Part shown: one piece after another, positions 57,336 to 64,000 of the stretch
How the letters are laid out: each line of letters opens with the position of its first letter
How positions within the stretch are numbered: the stretch's first letter is position 1
NCBI GenBank assembly: GCA_002704225.1
Contig: PAFU01000047.1
Span: 14,703 to 78,702 of the forward strand
DNA length: 64,000 nucleotides
Reading direction: 5' to 3'
From: Gammaproteobacteria bacterium
GTDB taxonomy: Bacteria > Pseudomonadota > Gammaproteobacteria > Pseudomonadales > Azotimanducaceae
Notes under the pieces: model-generated
Seen by the model: only the letters and a program-made list of their open reading frames with translations
Told to the model about the DNA's origin: nothing
Databases searched by the model: none
Position numbers and translations under genes: made by a program

Positions 57336-60300
57336 TTAGCTGGTCTGCAGTTCAGGTACTGATCGAGTTCCCACCAGGGCTTTGACGTCTTCAAGAATGA
57401 CGATCAATGCCGGAATCAAGAACAGAATAATAACGCTGGCGAACACGATGCCGGTAGCCAGACTGACGGCCATGGGGATAAGAAATTGAGCCTGGGTACT
57501 GGTCTCGAACAGCATCGGTGTTAAGCCGAGGGCTGTGGTGGCCGTGGTCAGGAATATGGCGCGAAAACGTCGCCTAGACGCCTCGGTTACCGATGCCTGA
57601 ACTGGCATGCCCGACGCGCGATTGCGGTTGTACTGATCCATGAGTACCAACGAATCGTTCACGACCACCCCGCTGAGAGCCACGATGCCGAAGATGGAAA
57701 TAAACGAAATGTTATAGCCCAACAGAAAGTGGCCGATCACAGCACCGGCGGCACCAAAGGGTACGCCCGCCAGCACCACGAAGGGCTGTAAATAGCTGCG
57801 CGTCTGAGAAGCCAGCAGAACGAAAATCGTTAACATCGCCACTGCCATCATGCGCCCAAGGGACGCCATATCCTCAGACTCTTCCTTGCCTTGGCCTGCT
57901 TGGTTTACCTGCAGGCCAGGATATCGCGTCAGGAGCGCCGGAATGATGTCATTCAGTACCTGACTGTTGGCCTGCGTCGGCGTGGTCAGGCTATTGTCCA
58001 CCTCGCTGGTGACACTGACGATTCGCAGGCCATCAACCCGTTCAATGCTAGAAAAGCTCCGGGACTCTTTGAGTCTCGCCACGGTAGACAGTGGCGTTTG
58101 AGTGCCGTCCTGTAAGCGAATGCGGATACGCTCCAAGTCTTGGGTGCTTTGTCGCTGGCTTTCAGGGTAGCGAACCATGACCTTAAGCTCGTTGCGCCCA
58201 CGCTGAATCCGCTGCACTTCTTGGCCAAAAAAGCTGTTGCGCAGCTGTCGCGCTACGTCTGCGGGCAGCAGACCGGCCGCTTCGCCGGCAGGCGTCAGTT
58301 CGATATCAAACTGGCGTTTGCCGAGATTGAACGTGTCTTGAATGTCGTAAAGACCGGTCAGTTCGGCATAACGCTCCTTCAAGTCGTCCACGGCGGCAAA
58401 TAAAACCGTATCGTCTTGATGCGCGAGGCGAAATTCCACCGCTGCGCCATTGCTGAAAAAGTTCGAGCGAAAAGACAGGCTCTCCACCCCGCCAATCTCT
58501 CCAGTTGCGATACGCCACTGACGTTCCAGCTCGCCCGCAGAAAGCGTTCGTAAGGGCTCGTCTTGCAGCGTGATGGTCATCGACGCCAAATGACTGGCGG
58601 TCGTCATGGCAGTGCCGCCGCCGGGTCCGCCGCCAGCACGACTGGCACCTCCAATCGTCGCGCTTATAGCGCTGAATGCCGTCCCGTTATTGGCTTCGTT
58701 AACCTGATAGGCGGCTTCAATGATTCGGTTAGCCGCCAGTTCGGTCGAGCGAAAAGGGGTACCTACCGGGAAGGTGAGATTGGCTCGTATGGTGTCTGAT
58801 TCTAGATCAGGGAAAAAGATGAAGCGTACGGCGCCACTGGAGACTGTGGCTGCCGCGACGACCAAAAGGCAAATGCCGCAAAGCAGGGAAAAGTACCGAC
58901 GTTGAACAGCCCAAGAGACGCCGGGTAAGAAGACGCGATCTCGAAAAGACATGACCTTGCGGCTCACCGAGTCCTGAAAGCTTTTGAGGGGCCCTGTGCT
59001 CCACGACTGACCATGTGATAGGTGGGCAGGCAAGATGAAGAAGACTTCCAGAAGCGACATGCTGAGTACCAAGATGACCACGATGGGAACGGAGCCGAGG
59101 ATTTGTCCAAAGGTACCTGTGACGAACAGAAGAGGGGCGAAGGCCGCAATGGTCGTCAGAACGCCGATGGTCACCGGACTGAAAACGCCTTGAATACCGC
59201 GCAGGGTAGCAGCTGGGTTAAGGCCGTGTTTTTCCTGCTCCGTGATGATGTTCTCTCCAACGACCACCGCATCGTCGACGACGATACCCAGCACGATAAT
59301 CAGAGCAAATAACGAGACCATGTTGATGTTCACACCAAAGGGGGCAAAGAACAAAAACGCACCGAGAAACGAGATCGGCACGCCCATGGCGACCCAAGTG
59401 GCTAAGCGCAGGTCCAGCATGATGACCAGGAAAAGAAAGACCAAGGCGAACCCCAGAAGTCCGTTGCGTACCAGTAGACTCAGTCGCTGCTCGAGAATGT
59501 TTGTTTGGTCATCCCAAATTTCCACCGATGTACCTTGGGGCGCTTGGTAACTGCCAAGGAAAGCCTTCAGCTGGGAGGCAATAAATAGGGCGTCTTCCGC
59601 TTCTGACTTTTCGACTTTGACCAGCAAACTCTGCCGACCATTGAATTCCTGAATCACATCGTCGTCGACGAATCCGTCGCGGATGGTTGCCACATCACCC
59701 AGTCTTAAAATGCTGCCATCAGGCTCTGCGCGCAACACGATGTCGGAGAATTCGGGTCCGGTTAGGCGTTTTTTATTCGTCCGCAGTAACAGGTCTCCGG
59801 CGTCGGTTCGCAGTTCCCCAGCGGACAAATTGAGTGATGACGAATTGATTGCTCTGGCAAGATCGGCAATCGATAAATTGAATTGGCGAAGCGTTTCTTC
59901 GCTGACTTCGACGGATATTTCCAGGTCACGCGCGCCCATCAACGAAACCAAGGTCACACTGGGCAGCGTCAGCAGTTGATCGGCCAGAGACTCGGCAGCT
60001 TTGCGTAACGTCATTTCGTCTCGATTGGATGTCACGACGAGGGTCATGACATCGCTGACGGTTTGGGCTCTCTCAATCTCGGGTTGCTCTGCATTTTCCG
60101 GGGGGAAATCTGCAATGCGTTCTACGGCGGACTCCACGTCGTCTTTGACTTCTTTGTCATCGACGTAATCCTTAAGTTCGATGGTCACAGTGCCAACGTT
60201 CTCGGCGGCGGAGGAACGCACTTCATCAACCCCTTCAATTCCCAGTACGGCCTCTTCAACGCGGCGCGTAATGGCTTCCTCGACTTCACTGGGCGTCGCT

Positions 60301-60536
60301 CCGGGGTAGGGAACGACGACGGTGATAATCCCAGGATTCAGGGTGGGAAACACTTGGGCGTTCAGACCGATCCCTGAAATCAATCCGCCAATCAGGAGCA
60401 ACCCCATCATGAGGTTGGCTGCGACGGAATTGTTGGCGAAGTAGGCAATAATGCCAAGATCACTGGCGTTCCTGACTGACTGATGAGCTGATGTGCTCGC
60501 GGCTGAGTTAGCCTGAATTTTTTCGCTATTATCCAT
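57336..60536 (-). CDS. RND efflux transporter permease subunit (AcrB/HAE1-like)
   Basis: A 1066-residue proton-driven inner-membrane pump. It has the RND layout of twelve membrane segments with two large periplasmic loops (FANNSVAANLMMGLLLIGGL as first segment). The proton-relay aspartates lie in GIVVDDAVVVGENIITEQEK. The porter-domain start QVFPTLNPGIITVVVPYPGA, with ATPSEVEEAITRRVEEAVL, is as in multidrug (HAE1) rather than heavy-metal pumps. The substrate is unknown. It lies five bases downstream of its adaptor gene. No outer-membrane TolC-type gene or regulator is beside them in the window. Confidence 0.92.
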   Translation of the reverse strand: MDNSEKIQANSAASTSAHQSVRNASDLGIIAYFANNSVAANLMMGLLLIGGLISGIGLNAQVFPTLNPGIITVVVPYPGATPSEVEEAITRRVEEAVLGIEGVDEVRSSAAENVGTVTIELKDYVDDKEVKDDVESAVERIADFPPENAEQPEIERAQTVSDVMTLVVTSNRDEMTLRKAAESLADQLLTLPSVTLVSLMGARDLEISVEVSEETLRQFNLSIADLARAINSSSLNLSAGELRTDAGDLLLRTNKKRLTGPEFSDIVLRAEPDGSILRLGDVATIRDGFVDDDVIQEFNGRQSLLVKVEKSEAEDALFIASQLKAFLGSYQAPQGTSVEIWDDQTNILEQRLSLLVRNGLLGFALVFLFLVIMLDLRLATWVAMGVPISFLGAFLFFAPFGVNINMVSLFALIIVLGIVVDDAVVVGENIITEQEKHGLNPAATLRGIQGVFSPVTIGVLTTIAAFAPLLFVTGTFGQILGSVPIVVILVLSMSLLEVFFILPAHLSHGQSWSTGPLKSFQDSVSRKVMSFRDRVFLPGVSWAVQRRYFSLLCGICLLVVAAATVSSGAVRFIFFPDLESDTIRANLTFPVGTPFRSTELAANRIIEAAYQVNEANNGTAFSAISATIGGASRAGGGPGGGTAMTTASHLASMTITLQDEPLRTLSAGELERQWRIATGEIGGVESLSFRSNFFSNGAAVEFRLAHQDDTVLFAAVDDLKERYAELTGLYDIQDTFNLGKRQFDIELTPAGEAAGLLPADVARQLRNSFFGQEVQRIQRGRNELKVMVRYPESQRQSTQDLERIRIRLQDGTQTPLSTVARLKESRSFSSIERVDGLRIVSVTSEVDNSLTTPTQANSQVLNDIIPALLTRYPGLQVNQAGQGKEESEDMASLGRMMAVAMLTIFVLLASQTRSYLQPFVVLAGVPFGAAGAVIGHFLLGYNISFISIFGIVALSGVVVNDSLVLMDQYNRNRASGMPVQASVTEASRRRFRAIFLTTATTALGLTPMLFETSTQAQFLIPMAVSLATGIVFASVIILFLIPALIVILEDVKALVGTRSVPELQTS

Positions 60537-60541
60537 TGGCT

Positions 60542-61810
60542 TTAGCTGTCCTGGGATACGAACGGGATTGTCGCTACGGGCATTCCTGCGCTGATGCCGG
60601 AGACGCTGCCGATCACAATGCCTTCGCCGATGTCGAAGCCTTTTACCACGATGCCCTGAGAGTTCCTGCCCAATACATTAGTCCGATGTTCGCGCAGGGT
60701 TCCGCCGCGCACATACAATAGCGTGTCGCCTGCCTGAAGAGCCGCCTCAGGAATCACGAGGCTGTTTGGGTGTTCAGGGCCCTCGATCATCACATCCGCA
60801 AACATGCCGGGCTTGAGCTTCAATGTTGAATTCGCTGAACCTTGTGGTAGCGGTACGTACAGGCGGGCGAAGCGGCTTCGAGAATCCAGCTCGGCGCTGG
60901 CTCGATCAATGACCGCTTCGAAGCGCTGACCATCGGCCAGAATTTGAACCCGACGATTTTTCACCGGAGCGATCTGAGCAAGGTCGGATTGAGCAATAGG
61001 CACCACAAGTTCGACGCTGTTGAGTGCATACGCCTGACCGAACGATTTGCCACTGCTGATGAGCTGTCCAATTTGCGCACTGCTTTGGGTAATCATGCCG
61101 TCGAACGGCATGGAGAAGCGCGTCCGTTGCAGATTCAGTTGGGCGATGTCTGCGCGGGATTCTGCTGCCAGCAACTGTGCCTTGGCTTGGGCGATCTGAG
61201 GGCGTAACGCGACCAAACTGGGCACCGCTTTATTCGGATTGACCAGTCCATAGTTACGCACAGCGGCGTCGCTCTTTGCCTGCTGCAGCTGCAGGTTGGC
61301 GATTTGTACCTCCACATCGGCTCTTGCTTGGCGCAGCTGGAGCAAAAATTCGTCTTGTTCAAGCTCCACGAGGACGTCGCCTGCCTGGAACCCACCGCCA
61401 ACAGCCATGGCAGAGTCCATACGGGCAATACGTCCCGTTACCTGGGTAACCAAGTCGACGCTGCTTGAAACGCTAACGGCACCATTACCTTCAACCAGGA
61501 CCCGATGGACTCCGGCTAAGGGTGTAATGATTGCCACATTAGGCGCAGGGGAGACGTCTGCGGCAGCCATCCCTGCCATCCCTTGAACGCTCGCAGGGGC
61601 TGAAGGTGCTCGGGAGTAGTAAACTGCCACGGCCATCAGCAGGAGTACGAGCAAAATTTGCAAGATTCCGATGATACGCGAGCGTTTGCTCGGCGTTTCT
61701 GGCTTGGCCAGTGCATTGCTTGCGCCGGTTGGCTCGAGATCAGTCATTGGAGGCATGAGCTTGTCGTCGCTCTGCGCGCTTGTGTGGATGTTTTTCAAGT
61801 TCTTTAACAT
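60542..61810 (-). CDS. RND efflux periplasmic adaptor (membrane fusion protein)
   Basis: A 422-residue HlyD/AcrA-family adaptor that links the RND pump to an outer-membrane channel. An N-terminal membrane segment (IIGILQILLVLLLMAVAVYY) follows a cytoplasmic stretch of about 45 residues. Then come the lipoyl halves (VSSSVDLVTQVTGRIARMDS and GDVLVELEQDEFLLQLRQAR) around a coiled-coil hairpin, and beta-barrel and membrane-proximal domains (LKPGMFADVMIEGPEH). It starts at ATG 61810 behind AAAGG. Anchoring by a membrane helix rather than a lipid is suggested, as no lipobox is seen. Transcribed with the pump gene. Confidence 0.9.
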   Translation of the reverse strand: MLKNLKNIHTSAQSDDKLMPPMTDLEPTGASNALAKPETPSKRSRIIGILQILLVLLLMAVAVYYSRAPSAPASVQGMAGMAAADVSPAPNVAIITPLAGVHRVLVEGNGAVSVSSSVDLVTQVTGRIARMDSAMAVGGGFQAGDVLVELEQDEFLLQLRQARADVEVQIANLQLQQAKSDAAVRNYGLVNPNKAVPSLVALRPQIAQAKAQLLAAESRADIAQLNLQRTRFSMPFDGMITQSSAQIGQLISSGKSFGQAYALNSVELVVPIAQSDLAQIAPVKNRRVQILADGQRFEAVIDRASAELDSRSRFARLYVPLPQGSANSTLKLKPGMFADVMIEGPEHPNSLVIPEAALQAGDTLLYVRGGTLREHRTNVLGRNSQGIVVKGFDIGEGIVIGSVSGISAGMPVATIPFVSQDS

Positions 61811-62049
61811 AGGCGTAGACCTTTGGGCATTCGATAGACTTTGCGGCGCGACAGACGTGGACGTTCAAAAGTATCTCGTGGTGGTCATGAACTGTTTGTG
61901 AAGAGATTTGATCAATCGCATAGGGTTTTTCGACATAGCACGCTGCCTTCATTACCATGCATTGCTGCAAAACCAGCGCTGTTGGATTTATCCTCCCAGT
62001 GCGATGACGCATCTCGACCCCTGAGTTTATCGATACATAAGGAAATACC
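61811..62049. other. Divergent intergenic region between the efflux adaptor and the flavin oxidoreductase
   Basis: About 239 bp with no convincing gene. It must hold the promoters for the efflux operon and the oxidoreductase. Possible frames on both strands lack ribosome binding sites and family content. AAGGAAA just before 62050 is the ribosome binding site of the oxidoreductase. Confidence 0.35.
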
Positions 62050-63156
62050 ATGAGCGAATCCGAATCATTACAGCCGGAACGCCGCCTCGATCAACCACTG
62101 CAGTTTAAGTCCGGTCAGCGAATGAAGAACCGATTTATGCTGGCTCCGCTGACCAATTCACAAAGTCATGCCGATGGACGCTTGTCTGATGAAGAATTTC
62201 ACTGGCTTACCATGCGAGCCAAGGGTCAATTCGGGTTGACCATGACCTGTGCTGCACACGTACAGGCCGTGGGGCAGGGGTTTCCGGGGCAGTTGGGTAT
62301 TTTTGGCGATGAACACCTCGAAGGTCATGTCCGCCTTGCCAAGGCGATCAAGGACGAAGACAGCATTGCCGTGGTGCAGTTACATCATGCGGGCATGCGC
62401 TCGCCCAAGGAGTTGATTGGCGAATCGCCTGTTTGCCCATCGGATGACGCCGAAACCGGGTCACGGGCGCTGTCTCTGGCCGAAGTGCATCAACTTCGAG
62501 ACGATTTCATCGCCGGCGCGGTGCGTTCGCAGCAGGCGGGTTACGACGGTGTGGAAATTCATGGCGCTCATGGTTACATCGTTTGTCAGTTTTTGAGCCC
62601 TGAGACGAATCAGCGCGATGACGAATACGGTGGCTCACTGGAAAATCGACAGCGATTATTGATGGAGATTGCTGCCGGTATACGCAGCCAGTGCGGCGCG
62701 GAATTCTTGTTGGGCGTTCGCGTGTCTCCCGAGCGTTTTGGCATGCAGTTACAAGAAGTTTTGAATACCTGTCAGCTGTTGATTGATCGAGATCTGGTGG
62801 ATTTCTTGGATATCTCACTGTGGGACAGTTTTAAGCTGCCGGCTGAAGAAGAGTATCAAAAGCAAAGCCTGCTGGATTACTTTGCGCAGTTGAGGCGTGG
62901 GCAAGTCATGCTGACGGTGGCGGGTAAAATACGCACGGCCCAAGAATGCCAGGCGGTGATCGGGTCCGATGTCGACTTTGTCACCATAGGACGAGCGGCG
63001 ATTTTGCATCACGATTTCCCTCAAAAAGTGTTGCAGAACCCGGAGTTTGAACCCATTGCCAACCCGGTAAGCCGAGACCACTTGCTTGCCGAGGGGCTGA
63101 GTCCTGTCTTTGTTGACTATATGAACAGTTGGAAAGGCTTTGTCGCAGAAGATTAA
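62050..63156 (+). CDS. NADH:flavin oxidoreductase, Old Yellow Enzyme family
   Basis: A 368-residue FMN-binding TIM-barrel oxidoreductase. Family signatures are KNRFMLAPLTNSQSHADG at the N-terminus, VQLHHAGMRSP, the active-site loop DGVEIHGAHGYIVCQFLSPE with NQRDDEYGGSLENRQRLLME, and VDFVTIGRAAILHHDFPQKV near the end. The substrate cannot be read; such enzymes reduce activated double bonds or nitro compounds. It starts at ATG 62050 behind AAGGAAA and is followed by the phosphoesterase after 65 bp. Sharing a promoter region with the efflux genes hints at a role in detoxification, but that is only inference. Confidence 0.9.
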   Translation: MSESESLQPERRLDQPLQFKSGQRMKNRFMLAPLTNSQSHADGRLSDEEFHWLTMRAKGQFGLTMTCAAHVQAVGQGFPGQLGIFGDEHLEGHVRLAKAIKDEDSIAVVQLHHAGMRSPKELIGESPVCPSDDAETGSRALSLAEVHQLRDDFIAGAVRSQQAGYDGVEIHGAHGYIVCQFLSPETNQRDDEYGGSLENRQRLLMEIAAGIRSQCGAEFLLGVRVSPERFGMQLQEVLNTCQLLIDRDLVDFLDISLWDSFKLPAEEEYQKQSLLDYFAQLRRGQVMLTVAGKIRTAQECQAVIGSDVDFVTIGRAAILHHDFPQKVLQNPEFEPIANPVSRDHLLAEGLSPVFVDYMNSWKGFVAED

Positions 63157-63221
63157 CGCTGGCTTCACGGTGACTTCACCGTTGCGCCCATACGATGCGC
63201 CGACATTTCAAAGGTTGGCCT

Positions 63222-63938
63222 ATGAATCGGATTGGGATTATCGGAGACGTGCATGCGGAGCATGGTCGCCTTGCAGCGGCGCTGGAATTCCTCCTCAACC
63301 AGAGGGTTGATGCACTGATTTGCACCGGCGATTTGCCGGACGGCGTGGGTGACCTAGACGCCTGCTGTGATCTGCTGCGGGCAGCTGAGGTACTGACGGT
63401 GGCAGGGAACCACGACCGCTGGTTTTTGCAGGATCGGGTACGCCATGTGCAAGATGCCCATCTGCGTGAAAACGCCTCCAAGGACACGATCCGGTTCATC
63501 GAAAGTCTGCCCAAAATGCGGACGCTGAAAACTCCCGCAGGCGCACTGATGCTGTGCCATGGCGTGCTGGAGGACGACTTGGCCAAAATCTGGCCTGGAT
63601 CTGAGCGTTCCAGCAGCCGATGTTCTGCCGCGCTCGATGCCTTGCTGCAGGAAACGGATCCGCCACGCTTTGTGATTAACGGGCATATGCACTTTCGAAC
63701 CGTGATCGACTTTCCTCGTACCCAGGTGATTAACGGCGGTACCCTGAAGGGCCAGTACGCTGGCTTTTCCATTTTGGATGTTGGCAACAGTCGGATCGAC
63801 AGTTTCAACTTCTCGACCGAAAATGACATTGAACTTGCACGGCAGCTTGATTTAGGCGCTCATCTCGGTCGCCGGGTATGGCGAAATACAGACGATTTTG
63901 ATGGCGAATGGCAGCCGGTGATTTTGCACAGTGCGTGA
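63222..63938 (+). CDS. Metallophosphoesterase, calcineurin-like
   Basis: A 238-residue dimetal phosphoesterase. All metal-binding motifs are in order: IGDVHAEHGRLA, TGDLPDG, AGNHDRWFL, MLCHGVLEDD and NGHMHFRTVIDFP. From the motif spacing it resembles YfcE-type and related single-domain enzymes that cleave phosphodiesters or phosphoproteins; the substrate is unknown. It starts at ATG 63222 with AAGG nine bases upstream; an in-frame start at 63195 is less well placed. It is followed by the start of another gene at the window edge. Confidence 0.85.
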   Translation: MNRIGIIGDVHAEHGRLAAALEFLLNQRVDALICTGDLPDGVGDLDACCDLLRAAEVLTVAGNHDRWFLQDRVRHVQDAHLRENASKDTIRFIESLPKMRTLKTPAGALMLCHGVLEDDLAKIWPGSERSSSRCSAALDALLQETDPPRFVINGHMHFRTVIDFPRTQVINGGTLKGQYAGFSILDVGNSRIDSFNFSTENDIELARQLDLGAHLGRRVWRNTDDFDGEWQPVILHSA

Positions 63939-63969
63939 GCCAGGCGGAGACTGAGGCCTTGGAGCAAAC

Positions 63970-64000
63970 ATGGATCGAAAGCCAGAAATAACCTGGGACG
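63970..64000 (+). CDS. Start of a further gene, cut by the window edge
   Basis: ATG 63970 with GGAG six bases upstream opens a frame (MDRKPEITWD) that continues past the right edge. Nothing more can be said about the product. Confidence 0.35.
   Translation, partial: MDRKPEITWD

Noticed and set aside
61740..62051. 103-codon frame on the minus strand ahead of the efflux adaptor
   Set aside because: It overlaps the adaptor N-terminus in another frame and has no motif or ribosome binding site.
63908..63988. 26-codon frame overlapping the end of the phosphoesterase gene
   Set aside because: It has no ribosome binding site and no membrane or other feature; probably chance.

Overview
This 64 kb window looks like the conserved core chromosome of a free-living, probably marine gammaproteobacterium outside the Enterobacterales. 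From memory, the gene order resembles Pseudomonas-type chromosomes in several blocks: mltD-methyltransferase-rnhA-dnaQ, cysB-cysH-thrH, purB-mnmA, and a long run from isocitrate dehydrogenase and a cold-shock gene through clpS-clpA-infA-bpt-aat to ftsK-lolA-rarA-serS-cysG-tus. NhaB and a monomeric NADP isocitrate dehydrogenase fit that picture. Genes are dense on both strands with many 4-17 bp overlaps. I see no phage, insertion sequence, integron, CRISPR array, rRNA or tRNA gene.

Layout. 0-7.5 kb: the end of ppiD, lytic transglycosylase mltD, a methyltransferase, rnhA, dnaQ, nhaB and nudC. 7.5-18.6 kb: an SCP-2-like protein, sohB, an AcuI-type reductase, a CPA2 antiporter, cysI with a DUF934 partner, a small membrane protein, metH and nfuA. 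18.7-27.6 kb: a DAHP synthase, a two-gene AddAB/RecB-like helicase-nuclease, a small membrane ORF, a TerB-like protein, a YdcH-like protein and a 5'-nucleotidase. 27.7-36.2 kb: cysB, cysH, thrH and the methylcitrate cycle as two convergent halves (prpB-prpC against acnD-prpF). 36.3-43.6 kb: a GNAT protein, purB, mnmA, moaCDE, icd and a cold-shock gene. 43.9-51.1 kb: clpS, clpA, infA, bpt, aat, a PA4642-like gene and ftsK. 51.1-57.3 kb: lolA, rarA, serS, cysG and tusEBCD. 57.3-64 kb: an RND pump with its adaptor, an Old Yellow Enzyme family oxidoreductase, a phosphoesterase and the start of one more gene.

Three functional threads link the genes. (1) Sulfur: CysB regulator, an APS-reductase-type CysH, CysI with DUF934, CysG (makes siroheme for CysI), MetH, NfuA, and the TusDCBE relay that feeds the tRNA thiolase MnmA in the same window. 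(2) N-degron proteolysis: Bpt and Aat add destabilising leucine/phenylalanine, ClpS recognises it, and ClpA unfolds the substrate. (3) Propionyl-CoA: AcuI could make it from acryloyl-CoA, and PrpC/AcnD-PrpF/PrpB would consume it.

I did not find a convincing undescribed multi-gene system. The sequence-level oddities that stand out are: a 25-bp tandem array of terminator-like hairpins after icd; a 19-bp triplication across the antiporter stop codon; mltD without an in-frame ATG or GTG but with a lipoprotein signal; a low-complexity insertion in CysG; an acidic/Ser-Gly tail on Aat; and two unannotated-looking small membrane ORFs. Functions are read from motifs and family knowledge only; nothing was searched against a database.
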